DNA from: Diphasiastrum complanatum
Taxonomy: Eukaryota > Streptophyta > Lycopodiopsida > Lycopodiales > Lycopodiaceae
DNA: 64,000 nucleotides
Assembly: GCA_029204225.1 (NCBI GenBank)
Contig: CM055111.1
Location: 24,923,874-24,987,873, forward strand
Direction: 5' to 3'
Shown: positions 1 to 10,411 of the stretch, piece by piece
How the letters are laid out: each line of letters starts with the position of its first letter
Numbering within the stretch: the stretch's first letter is position 1
The notes under the pieces: generated by a model
Told to the model about the DNA's origin: nothing
What the model saw: only the letters and a program-made list of their open reading frames with translations
The model's database searches: none
Translations under genes and position numbers: made by a program

Positions 1-2915
1 AAGGAGTTGGTAGCATTCCCCTTTGCTTAGGATCTTCCAAAAAGATCAACATAGAAGGTGTTTTGTACATTCCTACAATAACAAAGAATCTACTAAGTGT
101 TGACCAAATGGTAGACAATGGTTTCAATGTTGACTTTGCTTCAAATGAATGTTTCATCAAGAAGAAGGGTAAGATAGTGGCTAAGGGCACTAGACTTGGC
201 AAACTTTATAAGCTGGATGCATTTGTGGATACTAATGTTGTCATGTTGGCCGAGAAGAGCAAGATATCTACCTTTACTTTATGGCACAAAAGACTTGGAC
301 ATGTCAACTCGGGTTCCATGGAGGCTATGATCAAGGAGGAGTATGCTTTAGGCCTACCAAGGTCTATTGGGAAGGAAGACAAGGTTTGTGAAGCTTGTGC
401 CTTATCCAAGGCACATAAGAAGGTGTTTCCTAACTCCATCACAAAGTCATCTCATCCTCTTGAACTCATACACTCGGATGTGCACATTGCTAGCACCAAA
501 TCTAATGGAGGTTCATCCATGTTTTTAACCTTCATTGATGACTACTCAAGATATTGTTGGGTGTTCTTACTTTCCTTCAAGTCTCAAGTATTTGATACTT
601 TTGTAAAGTTCAAGTTGTTTGTGAAAAAGCATCATAATCATAGCATCAAGATTCTTAGAAGTGACAATGGTGGAGAATTCATCTCCAATGAGTTCAAGGC
701 CTTTTGTGAAGAGGAAGGGATCAAGAAAGAGACTTCTTGTCCTTACACTCCTCAACAAAATGGAGTTGCTGAAAGAAGGAATAGAACATTATGTGAATGT
801 TCTAAGGCTTTAAGATTAGATGCTTGTTTGCCCAAATCCTTTTGGGGTGAGTCTCTTGTATGTGCAAACTACTTGATGAATAGGGTGTCTTGCAAAGCAA
901 TTGAAGGCAAAACTCCTTATGAGATGTTGTATGGAAAGAAACCCAATCTTAATCACTTGAAAGTTTTTGGGTGTATATGTTATGTGCATGTGCCATTGGA
1001 AACAAGAACCAAGGAGGATCCATCTTCCACAAGAGGGATCGTGCTTGGATATGCAAGCTCAAGCAAGGGCTACAAAGTCTATCTCCCATCCTTGAACAAA
1101 TTTGTTGTTTCAAGGGATGTCATCTTTGATGAACATCATATGCATATGCTTGAAGAAGGCTCAAGTGCTCCAACAATCAAGAAGAAGATGGCCGAGGAGC
1201 AAGATCTTGGTTTTGAGGAGGAGCTCATGGAGGAGCAAGCACCAAACCCACCTATCACACCAAGGAGATCTTCAAGGGCAAAAGTGGAGCCATCAAGGCT
1301 CACATATCAAGGCAAAGGACAGCAAGTTGAGGGTATCTCATCCACTTCTTATGCTTTATCTAGTTTTGAAGAACCGTCTAATGTTGAAGATGCATTGAAC
1401 TCCAAAGAATGGTATAAAGCTATGTTGGATGAGTATGATGCCTTGATTGAGAATGAAACTTGGTTGCTTGTTGAGAGACATCAAAGGAATGTAATAGGAT
1501 GCAAGTGGGTCTTCAAGCTTAAGTTGAATGCAAATGGTAGTGTTAAAAAACATAAAGCAAGATTAGTTGCAAAAGGTTATGCTCAAGAGAGAGGGATAGA
1601 CTATGAGGAAACTTTTGCACCCGTGGCCAAGATGGTCACAATAAGACTAATCATTGCACTTGCATCACATTTTGGATGGATTCTATGTCAAATGGATGTC
1701 TCTAATGCTTTCTTGAATGGTTTTTTGGAAGAGGATATCTATATGGAGCAGCCACAAGGGTTCATCAAGCATGGAATGGAGAACAAAGTATGCCATCTCC
1801 AAAGAAGCATCTATGGCTTGAAGCAAGCCTCGAGATCTTGGAATTCAAGACTACATTGCTATCTTATTTCACTTTCTTTTGTTCAAAGTGAATATGATCC
1901 CACTCTTTACATTAAGTTTGATGATGTTGGTATTGTACTTTTACTCATTTATGTAGATGACATCATCATTAGTGGAAATAGTATTGATGGTATTGAAAAA
2001 ATCAAGATAGATCTATCCTTAGAGTTCAAGATGGTAGATCTAGAGTGTCTTCACTTCATCTTAGGCATAGAAGTACTTAGAGGGTCTGATTTTATCTTTA
2101 TAAGTCAAGTAAACTATGCTCAAAGTCTTTTGAAGAAGTTTAAGATGGAAGTATGCAAAAGTGTTGACACACCAATGGAGCAAGATGTAAAAGTGCCAAA
2201 TGAAGATGATGAAAGATCCTTCATGGACATCACTTTGTTTAGGCAACTTATAGGTTCCTTAATGTGGATCACTATAACTAGACCAGATCTTAGCTTTAGT
2301 GTATGTAGGTTGAGCCAATCCATGCAAAAGCCATTGAATATCCACTGGAAAAAGGCTAAGAGGATTCTAAGATACATCTCGGGTACATTGGATTTTGGGA
2401 TTCTATATAGAGGAGATGTGATTAACCTTCATGCATTTAGTGATTCAGATTTTGCAGGGGACAAGAGGGATAGGAAATCAACAAGTGCCTATTCAACTTT
2501 CATAGGAGAAGGTGTGGTTTCATGGCTTTCAAAAAAGCAAGAAACTATATCTCTATCTTCAACCGAGGCTGAGTACAAAGCTTTGACAACCACTACAAAG
2601 GAGGTACTTTGGATCAAGAGATTATTGGTGGAACTAAAGATCATGGATTCAGAGGAGGCACCAATCATCTACAATGACAATATATCAGCCCAACACCTTG
2701 CATCTAACCCAATCTTCCATGCAAGATCTAAGCACATTGAGATATGCCATCACTTTGTGAGAGAAATGGTGCAAGCCAAGGAGATTGCTTTGGAGCATGT
2801 TCCAAGCAATGAATGTGTAGCTGATCTACTTACTAAACCACTTCAAAAGACACCTTTTATTAAGTTCAGATCATCACTTGGAGTGATTAGTAAAGCAATG
2901 ATTGAACCAAGCTAG
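1..2915 (+). CDS. Copia (Ty1-type) retrotransposon C1 polyprotein, 5' end outside window
   Basis: The frame is open from base 3 to the TAG at 2913-2915, about 970 codons without stop or frameshift. The first codons are the end of the protease region. Domains follow in copia order: GAG-pre-integrase with WHKRLGH near 282 and CEACALSKAH; integrase core with Asp in HSDVH, Asp in SDNGGEF and Glu in NGVAERRNRT, so the DDE triad is present; reverse transcriptase from about 1490 with YVDDIIISG near 1950; and RNase H from about 2430 with SDSDFAGD, SSTEAEY and ADLLTKPL. Integrase before RT is diagnostic of copia. Gag and 5' LTR lie outside the window. A polypurine tract and 3' LTR follow at once. This is the best-preserved retrotransposon ORF here. 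Confidence 0.95.
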   Translation, partial: GVGSIPLCLGSSKKINIEGVLYIPTITKNLLSVDQMVDNGFNVDFASNECFIKKKGKIVAKGTRLGKLYKLDAFVDTNVVMLAEKSKISTFTLWHKRLGHVNSGSMEAMIKEEYALGLPRSIGKEDKVCEACALSKAHKKVFPNSITKSSHPLELIHSDVHIASTKSNGGSSMFLTFIDDYSRYCWVFLLSFKSQVFDTFVKFKLFVKKHHNHSIKILRSDNGGEFISNEFKAFCEEEGIKKETSCPYTPQQNGVAERRNRTLCECSKALRLDACLPKSFWGESLVCANYLMNRVSCKAIEGKTPYEMLYGKKPNLNHLKVFGCICYVHVPLETRTKEDPSSTRGIVLGYASSSKGYKVYLPSLNKFVVSRDVIFDEHHMHMLEEGSSAPTIKKKMAEEQDLGFEEELMEEQAPNPPITPRRSSRAKVEPSRLTYQGKGQQVEGISSTSYALSSFEEPSNVEDALNSKEWYKAMLDEYDALIENETWLLVERHQRNVIGCKWVFKLKLNANGSVKKHKARLVAKGYAQERGIDYEETFAPVAKMVTIRLIIALASHFGWILCQMDVSNAFLNGFLEEDIYMEQPQGFIKHGMENKVCHLQRSIYGLKQASRSWNSRLHCYLISLSFVQSEYDPTLYIKFDDVGIVLLLIYVDDIIISGNSIDGIEKIKIDLSLEFKMVDLECLHFILGIEVLRGSDFIFISQVNYAQSLLKKFKMEVCKSVDTPMEQDVKVPNEDDERSFMDITLFRQLIGSLMWITITRPDLSFSVCRLSQSMQKPLNIHWKKAKRILRYISGTLDFGILYRGDVINLHAFSDSDFAGDKRDRKSTSAYSTFIGEGVVSWLSKKQETISLSSTEAEYKALTTTTKEVLWIKRLLVELKIMDSEEAPIIYNDNISAQHLASNPIFHARSKHIEICHHFVREMVQAKEIALEHVPSNECVADLLTKPLQKTPFIKFRSSLGVISKAMIEPS

Positions 2916-2917
2916 AT

Positions 2918-2929
2918 AGTGAGGAGGAG
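2918..2929 (+). other. Polypurine tract of copia C1
   Basis: A purine-rich stretch ending in GAGGAGGAG lies directly between the pol stop codon and the TGTTAAAAATT start of the 3' LTR, the usual place for the plus-strand primer of an LTR element. Confidence 0.75.
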
Positions 2930-3548
2930 TGTTAAAAATTAACAATTCTAGCTTGACTAGTTTTGGTCGTATGACTTGTAAATAGTTAGATGGTCATGAT
3001 GTGGCTTGTCACACGTGCCAAATAGCATAGGATTCCATTCATAAGGATGTTCTCAAGTAGACCTAAGTGTTAGAACCTTTGGAATGAGTCCAAATTATGC
3101 TTAGATACAAGGGAGAAAAAATAGGAGCTATTTTTGGTAATTTTTGCATTGTTGAGGGATCTCCAAGATTCCAACCCTAACTTGGTAGGGATGAAAGATC
3201 CACCAAAATTTGAATTAGGGATAGGTTTAGGGCTATTCATACCTGCCCAAAACCGTGATGGATCATGTATATATAGGTGATGATATCTCACCAAAATCAA
3301 TCAAGCAATTTCATGATTTTTCTCTCATAATGGTGCAATTGCTCTCTATGTTCATAATTGTTTGAGTACTTGTGATTACTAATGATTATAGGATTGAATG
3401 TAGGTCTGGTGTACAGTACTCAGACTGTGGGAGGCCGTACTTTCACACGTGTGAAGCCTTCTTCAAGGATTTGGGCCATTTAGTGAGGTTCAAGCATAGA
3501 TTTTTTATGGATTTTGATGGTTCAACTTGTGCTAATCTTATGAAATCA
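2930..3548 (+). repeat. 3' LTR of copia C1 (right end approximate)
   Basis: It starts with TG directly after the polypurine tract. A TATA-like GTATATATAGG lies at about 3267-3276, as expected for the LTR promoter. The right edge is uncertain because the 5' LTR is outside the window; CA at 3547-3548, just before copia C2 coding sequence on the other strand, is the best candidate. Confidence 0.6.
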
Positions 3549-3571
3549 TAATCTATTGTTTCCCTCATCAT

Positions 3572-5815
3572 TTAAAGTGTTTTAGGACCCTTATTTGCTG
3601 TAATTTTTACAGCTTCATCCAAGTTAAATTTGTGATCTTCATGAAAGATCACATCTCTAATTACAATTTTCTTGTCAGTAGAGGGAACATAGATTTTATA
3701 TGCTTTCTTAGAAGATGCATATCCAACCAAAATTCCTTTAATAGCACTAGGATCATTCTTCTTCCTAGTCTCTAAAGGTACATGCACATAACATAAACAG
3801 CCAAAGATCCTAAGATGACCTACCTTATGCTTTTTCTTATACAACATCTCAAATGGTGTTCTTCCTTCTATTGCAAGATTAGGAAGTCTATTACAAAGAT
3901 AATTTGCACATGCAACTACTTCTCTCCAAAATTCTTTAGGTAGAGATGCTTCTAGCGTAATGGCTTTTGCACATTCACACAAAGTTCTATTTTTTCTTTC
4001 AGCAATTCCATTTTGCCGAGGAGTATAAGATTTGAATTCCCTCTTTCTCACAAAAGTCTTTAAACTTGTTAGAGGTATATTCACCTCCACTATCACTTCT
4101 CAAAGCTTTCAACTTGAAAGAAAACTGTTTTTCTACATAAGCTTTGAAAGTAAGGAAAACATCATAAACCATGGCTTTAGAAGATAGCATGTAGATCCAA
4201 CAATATTTTGTATAATCATCCACAAAAGAAACAAAGCAATTTGCTCCTCTGCTTTTGGTTGAAGAGAAATGAACATCAGACTGCAGAGTTCAAATGGATG
4301 TTGTGATGCTTGATCTTGGAAAAGATCTTCTATATGATTTTGCCAGAACACAAGCTTCACAAGGTTGAATTCCCTTTGACAGTGTCTTTGGTAGTCCAAC
4401 AGATTTTCCTTTCTTGACCATAGATTGCATGGCTTTGAAATTGGATGTCACAATCTCTTATGACATAGATCCTCCTGATGAACCTTGGTCTCATAAGCAA
4501 TATCTGAAATGTTAGTACTCTCCCTAGAATCTAGTTTGTACAACTTTCCAATCCTAGATCCTCTGGCAACCACTTCATTTTCTCTGGAGATTATACATTT
4601 GTCAACATGAAATTTGACATTCAATCCACTATCAAACAATTGTCCTACACTAATGAGATTCTTGGTTAATCTAGGTACATAAAGTACATCATGCAAACAA
4701 AAAGATTTTGATAATGATGCATGCAGTGGAATACTTCCTATTCCTTCAATTCTACACTCTACATCATTAGTAGTATAGATTGATCTTTTTTCACCTAGAT
4801 ATGGCATGAGACTTGTGAAAGAGTTTCTAGAACTAGACATATGGGATCTAGCCCCACTATCTATCCATCAGATTTCTTCATTCTTGAAAGGAAAAGATGA
4901 AAAACTAGACATCATTAAAGAATTTTCTCTTTCACTCTCAATACCTTCACACTCTTCCTCATTAGTAAGGTTAGCTTGCTTGGATTGCTTCTTCTTCTTG
5001 AAATATTTTGATGCATAGTGGCCCTTCTTGCCACAAAAGAGACATTTGATCTTTGACAGTTTCTTCTTGCCAGTGGATGTTGCAGTTTGTGAGGATTGAT
5101 CCTCACCATTCTCTTTGGCTTTGTCCTTCTTGAAGTGTTGTTGACCTTTGCCCTTGCCTCTTGACTTGTCTTTGGTGAAGAGTTCTTTGTCATCTCCACC
5201 ATCCTTCAATGAAAGTCTGTTGATCCTCAACATCTTGTTCTCTTGCCTGCTTTCTTCAGCAATGAGAACTCCTTGAAGAGTCTCCAAGGATGGAAGCTCC
5301 TCCTTAACAATATAAGTCTACACAATATTGTCATACTCATCTCTAAGTCCATTAAGGACTACTTCAACAAGTTCAGTGTTCCTAAGAGCATCACCAATAC
5401 CAGCTAACTCCTGATGAAGATCCTTTACTCTCATTACATAAGATGCACTCTCATCTACTCTCTGATAACTTAGAAAAATTTGATTTCTAAGTTAAGCAAT
5501 CTAGAAGTATTTCTAATTTTATAGATTGTTTTAAGAGTGTCCCAAGCCTCCTTGGCAGTGGTGCATGTACTGATCTCTCTTAACACTTCATTGGTAGCAT
5601 TCATTTTAATGAAATGAAGAGCAATTCTGGTTTTTTTTCTTGAATGCTGCAGCTTCATTAGGTGCTGCAGGTTCTTCTTCAGCTCTACTTGTAATGTCCA
5701 TTACATCCTGTAGAATCAATAATGATTCCATTCTAATCTTCCACATTGCATAATTGGAAGATGTTAATCTCTCACTATGCTCCAGAAAATGTGAACCAAA
5801 TGAAGACATATTCAC
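3572..5815 (-). pseudogene. Copia C2 gag-protease-integrase remnant (no RT)
   Basis: Read leftwards from 5815. The gag N-terminus (SNYAMWKIRMESLL) is followed in shifted frames by a UBN2-like gag region and a zinc knuckle near 5010-5050 whose last Cys is Tyr (CLFCGKKGHYASKY). A protease-end/GAG-pre-integrase stretch with LTKNLISVGQL lies at 4448-4840 and an integrase core at about 3960-4260 with SDSGGEY and NGIAERKNRT, interrupted by a frame change near 4030. The integrase C-terminal part ends at about 3572. Reverse transcriptase and RNase H are absent. At least four frame changes make it non-functional. C1 abuts its 3' side, so the truncation may be tied to that insertion. Confidence 0.9.
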
Positions 5816-6960
5816 TTTGAGAAATTCTAGTCATCACAAAAAATGGAACTAAATATGTTGCTTGCTATCTCAATCTAGGGTCTAACACTGATGACGTTGA
5901 TCCAACCTACGAAATCTAGCAACAGAATGTGAGATCAGGCTCACAACCAAAAAAATTAATCTATCTTGAATTTGGATCTAGCTTCTATCAAAGAAAAGAA
6001 GCACATGCAAGTATGAAGTCTATCTCTCCCACAAGTTTCAAAGAATTGATAAACTCTCTAGGAACTTGACTTCAACTCAAACACAATACTTGTGTGAAAT
6101 GAAACATCTAAGACCTCACAATACTCAACTTTATCCAATTCTACTTGATTCATATTAAAAATTGAGAATTTTGGTGAAAAGAACTTATGTGTGCTCACTT
6201 TGGCATGTCACACGAGATGAGTACTCTCCCTATCTCTCTAATTGCCTAAAAATCCTCTAAAAACAAATCAAATTGATCTAGAAACTCGAGCAACACGAAG
6301 TTTTTAGCATGTGTGAACTTCACCACACACCTTACAGGATCTTGATGAGGTGTTGTGATTGCACAAGAATGATCAATGAACAGATTACTTGAAAAATCCA
6401 AGGCAAGAGCACAATGGCATACAACAGACTGAAAAAACTAACTCCTTACTATGAGAGATAGCTATCAAAAAATATTCTAAGTGCTCATTATGGGAAAAAC
6501 AGCCTGCTCTCGAGTAGAGAGAGAAAATTAGCACATAAAACTTGGGTAGAGAGAGAATGAGCCCAAAACACCAAAATCTCACTATTCACACTATGGCAAG
6601 ACAAGCCAAAATTTTCCTACATCAATGAGGCTTTGAGTTCCTACAGTGGAGTTGCATGGAAAGTCCACTTCATTCAGTTAACTCATCTTTCATAGATCCA
6701 CATGTAAAATTGCATGCATGGATATTGCATGTACTGCATGTCAACTCTCAAAATTACCTAGACATGTGTAGATCATGTAAACTACTTTGCATGTTGCATG
6801 CACTGATTGCATGTTGCTTGCATGCACTCTGAATGACTTTGCATGTAATCTAAACTTTTGCATGACATCAAGATTGAACCTACCTAACTCAAACTTGACC
6901 TATTCTAGAAGGTTATGTGCTCAATTCACATACCTTTATGTACAATAAATATACAATGGA
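5816..6960 (-). repeat. Leader and probable 5' LTR of copia C2
   Basis: No coding sequence is seen. The stretch lies upstream of the C2 gag start on the minus strand. The part at 6385-6600 has a relative at 54140-54480 (shared CTCTCAAGTAGAGAGAGAAA-type block), which marks it as dispersed repeat. No clear Met-tRNA primer-binding site was found, so the LTR edges are not set. The RY-motif cluster at 6711-6864 is listed separately. Confidence 0.5.
6711..6864. promoter_or_regulatory. Cluster of GCATG/RY (CATGCA) motifs
   Basis: Ten GCATG cores occur in about 150 bp (near 6712, 6716, 6727, 6737, 6789, 6796, 6808, 6819, 6841 and 6859). Three are extended to CATGCA, the RY element bound by plant B3-domain factors of the ABI3/FUS3/LEC2 type. 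Being in the presumed LTR of C2, it could be a promoter module. This is motif evidence only. Confidence 0.4.
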
Positions 6961-6972
6961 AATTACATAGGC

Positions 6973-7335
6973 ATGGCCCCCAAACTCGATATAGGAACAT
7001 ATAATTTTCCTAATCTTCACAATAATGAAAATAATTCAAACGAAAGATCTTATCCAGTTAAAAATAACATACAATGTTATCGATGCCAAGGGATGGGGCA
7101 TATGGCAAATGAATGCCCAACCCTTAGAATGCCGATTTCAAGTATATATGTAAAACTTGTGGTGGAGAACATTTCCAAATTCTTTTTCCAAAAGATGTAA
7201 AACAAAAAGGACATTTGGAAGTTTCTAGTTCCAACTTGATTAAAGTAGAAGCTATTTCAAATTCTCAGAAGAATGACATTATGGTTGGAGCCATTACCAG
7301 AGCACAAGCTATTGCTAATCCTATATCTCCTACAG
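6973..7335 (+). pseudogene. Gypsy gag zinc-knuckle fragment
   Basis: An open frame from 6973 holds a complete CCHC zinc knuckle (CYRCQGMGHMANEC, C-X2-C-X4-H-X4-C) with a basic flank, typical of the nucleocapsid end of Ty3/gypsy gag. After about 7145 the frame changes; in the next frame a second Cys/His-like patch (CKTCGGEH) and a GAITRAQA motif are readable. GAITRAQA-like motifs sit between gag and protease in plant gypsy elements. The fragment ends at about 7335, where gag sequence on the opposite strand begins. It is short, frameshifted and has no partner domains. Confidence 0.7.
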
Positions 7336-8161
7336 GAGCAGGGGGTGTTTTCCATTCCCTGGATTCATCAACATCTAATCCCTCATCTTCTTCTTTGATG
7401 GCATTAGACATAGCTAACTTTAGACTCGTATATTCGTCATTGAATTTAAGCTCGTGTCTTATCCATCGTGGAAGTCTGACTAAAAACCAGATGATCGGTG
7501 GGCTATTCTTGCACTTGACTTTTGAGGCATTTGAAATGCTTAATGTAGTCTCGTACTCGTTCATCGTTTGTCATCTTGATGTTACTCAATTTGACAAAAG
7601 GAGTCACTATCAAACAAAATGGTTTAAAATGCTTGATAAAGGACTCTTTCAAATTAGACCAATCCAATTTATCTTCACCATCGAGGTTAAAAAACCAGTC
7701 ACATGCTTTAGCGATCATGGTCATGGAAAATAGTTGGACCATGGCATCGGGAGATGTTTCGCCATACACATCACATGCATTCTCAAAGATTTGCAAAAAC
7801 CTCTGAGGGTCCGAACTACCGTCAAACTTGGGTAGATCCAACTTGGGGTTCTATTCTCAAAATGAGCTCCATGAGTGGTAGAAGCTCCATTCAGGTGTGT
7901 TCTGACGTGTGATGTTTCAACACCATGAAAGTGGGCTCGTGCTCGTGAAGACTCAGCTCTATCAGGCTCTTGTCCCTCGAATGAGTTTGTGGATGGCTTG
8001 TGTATTTGGGACCACATTCGGTAGAACCTATGATATATGATTTGTTTAGCTGTAGGGGACCTTATTTCGTATGGGTAATCTTCTAGGATTTCAGAATCAG
8101 TGTGTTGGTCCATTGTGTGTGTACTGTTGTGTATTATGTGATGTGTATGGGTTTTTGGCAT
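7336..8161 (-). pseudogene. Gypsy gag remnant (copy 1)
   Basis: On the minus strand, 8161 to about 7721 gives a low-complexity N-terminal gag region. In another frame 7841-7503 gives a retrotransposon gag (capsid) domain with KFDGSSDPQRFLQIFE, SMTMIAKACDWFFNL and DERVRDYIKHFK. A third frame at 7564-7265 continues with PPIIWFLVRLPRW. The frame changes show decay. The same gag family recurs at 29950-31725, where downstream zinc knuckles remain. A 25-bp minisatellite lies on its 5' side. Protease and pol are absent. Confidence 0.8.
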
Positions 8162-8385
8162 TTTTGGATTTTCTTAGGGGTTTTTTTTTTTTTGAAAAAA
8201 TATTTGCTGGGCTAGTATGGAAGATAAGGGGGAGACTCAGTATCAAAAGGGCTTCCTATTGATATAAATTTTATTTTTGGAAATTTTATTGGTGGTAATG
8301 CCTTTCGTTTTTTTTTTTGAGCTCTAAGACTCGGTCAAAATGGCAATCAGGGATCTCAGTCAAAAATTATCTGAGTTGTCATTGA

Positions 8386-8636
8386 TCCAGCACGGTCGAG
8401 ATCTGAGTGGTGTCTAGGCTTGGTCGCGATCATGACCAAAGGCTTTGTCGAGATCGTGACCAGAGGATGCGATCGAAATCGTGACCAGAGGACGCGGTGA
8501 AGATCTTGACCAGAGGACATGGTCGAGATCATGAGCAAAGGATGCGGTCGAGATCGTGACTAGAGGACTCAGTCAAGAACATGACCAGAGGACGCAACTG
8601 AGATGGTGATGGATGGACACGGCTGAGATGGTGAAC
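8386..8636. repeat. 25-bp minisatellite, about 10 diverged copies
   Basis: The unit resembles GACCAGAGGATGCGATCGAA plus five bases; GACCAGAGG-like blocks recur every 25 bp. It lies on the 5' (minus-strand) side of gypsy gag copy 1, the same relative place as the 24-bp minisatellite beside gag copy 2. The stretch 8162-8385 between gag and repeat holds T-runs and nothing recognisable. Confidence 0.85.
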
Positions 8637-9078
8637 CTGCACATAAGAATCTAGGATTGGCAATCCTTAATAGAACCTAGTATGTAGATGAATGTCTCTC
8701 CCAGCTCTCTCATACAACAATCTATCGATCTGTCCCTGAGATTCCCTGGTCTGAAATTCTTTCTAGAATCCATTTTGCTTGCTCCAAGTTTTTACATATC
8801 TTATCTGAAAAAGAGTACAAACACATCATACATAGTGAGTTATGTGTGTTTCTCCCCATGCATCAATCATCAATTGAATGAATGTTTTGACTTCTCATGC
8901 ATATCTATCCAAATTTTCATCTCTCACAATCTTTTTGTTGATAGTTTGTGACAAGGCATCAAATGCTTGCCAGACCTTAGCACATGTACTTGCCATGCGA
9001 GGATCTAAGCCAATATTTGTTGTGCATTGACATATTTTCTTCTAGTACTCCCATTCAATACTGCTTTCGCGTACAGTT
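8637..9078. other. No recognisable feature
   Basis: Only short chance open frames are present. No LTR, coding domain or repeat was recognised. Confidence 0.5.
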
Positions 9079-9507
9079 TGATTTGACAATAAGTGTGAAA
9101 AATACAGCTTGGACGATCCATTTCAGTACAAGTTTGTCACTCAGAAGGGAGAAGTGTTTTGTAGAAAGCACTTCCTGGTCTTCGTACGTGTGGATGAAGA
9201 GGTCGCAAACGAGCATACTGTAAAACATAAAGTTCATCTTGTCAACGATAATCAAGAAGTTATAGCCATAAAGCTGTAGTCATCTACAAAGTCACACCCA
9301 ATGTACACAATAGAGCCGGAATCAGCTAAAGAAGGAAGCTTTAGTATCACATTTCCAAGCAGTATATGTCTTGGAGTTAAGCCATGCATAGAGTTGAGAA
9401 TGTATTTTGGGAAATCATACATACGAGTGACAACAAAGGTACTAAATTCCAAGAATGAAGAGACAAGAGAGATGTTGCCAGTCAAATTTGAGCAAAACTT
9501 TTCTTAA
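9079..9507 (+). pseudogene. Unrecognised coding-like exon with one in-frame stop
   Basis: A single frame reads from about 9085 to the TAA after 9504, broken only by a TAG near 9280. The text is not repeat-like: YSLDDPFQYKFVTQKGEVFC, then HFLVFVRVDEEVANEH, then after the stop YTIEPESAKEGSFSITFP and YIRVTTKVLNSKNEE. The alternating hydrophobic/polar pattern would suit a beta-rich domain. I do not recognise the family and it matches no retrotransposon domain I know. It may be an exon of a host gene, or a captured fragment, that has picked up a stop. No start codon, promoter or flanking exons could be tied to it. Confidence 0.4.
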
Positions 9508-10028
9508 TTTGTAAACATAATCTATAGCTACAGCTTGGGATACTAGATACCAATATTTGCTATATACAAATATTGAGGAAGTTTTTTCTACTTGTGAAAT
9601 CTATAAAATACTTGCCTGCTTAACACAAAATTCTGATGGATTGGCAGCTGTAAACACTTTGCAGTTTGTGATCAGGCCAGTGTCTTCGTAATATGGTTTG
9701 CAATTTTCATGCAGTGACACTTGCTGATTTGTGTTGTTTCCTTTCTATTGGGGAATGAAGTCGTTACAAAAGTCCTTTGACAACTTTAATAGATTGCATG
9801 GCAGTCTGCATTATGGCCCAAAGATTTTTATATGTCACAGTTTTGGACTTTTTAATTAAGGCATCGCAATGGGGCCATAGTATCCTTTTGAAAATTGTTA
9901 TGGGCACGTCTCTTAAAAAACAAAATAGCATACTTCACATCGATTTTACGGGTTCATGCTACTTCATGTTGATAAAATCTGCAGAAAGTGGCAGCTAATT
10001 GTTTTGTTTTAATGACTTATTCTTAATG
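9508..10028. other. No recognisable feature
   Basis: A/T-rich sequence after the coding-like exon. A single short open frame (9777-9998) has no recognisable motif. It could be intron sequence of the 9.1-9.5 kb fragment. Confidence 0.4.
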
Positions 10029-10198
10029 TTAAAAAATCATGGAATTTGTTGAAAGTGGAAACATCTTTGAATTGGCACCTAGTCTCCAGATGTCTCCGGC
10101 TCGATCAATTTCTGAGAACATACTTTCAATACGTGGTTGAAGTCCAGGGAGTTGAAGTTGCTCTATCCAGTGATTGTTAAAAATTGAGATGTTACTAT
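10029..10198 (-). other. Short unrecognised coding-like stretch cut by the C3 LTR
   Basis: The minus strand is open from inside the C3 LTR to a stop at 10029. The part outside the LTR reads WIEQLQLPGLQPRIESMF and EIDRAGDIWRLGANSKMF, which looks like protein rather than repeat. The sequence stops at the C3 LTR edge and does not resume on the other side of C3. Family unknown; chance cannot be excluded. Confidence 0.25.
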
Positions 10199-10391
10199 TG
10201 CGGAACAAAAGAGAGAGAAAAAGAAAATATATATTGATTGATGTCAATGAGGGCAATAGCTCTTACATATAGAAAGTGATAGAGAGGTGTCTCTCTATGT
10301 ATGTCGCAGAGGTGCGACGGTTGGGGACCCAAGTGGTCCACATGGCATATAATAGTCTTTTAGACATTTAGACTATACATTATATTTAACA
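10199..10391 (-). repeat. 3' LTR of C3
   Basis: 193 bp. On the minus strand it runs from TGTTAAATATAATG to TTCCGCA. The polypurine tract AAGTGGGAG lies directly outside at 10392-10400. It shares about 181 bp at high identity with the 5' copy. Confidence 0.85.
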
Positions 10392-10411
10392 CTCCCACTT
10401 AGTCATAATGT

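Noticed and set aside
6973-7200. Zinc-knuckle ORF considered as a host CCHC protein
   Set aside because: The neighbouring gag-type sequence and GAITRAQA motif fit a gypsy gag end better.
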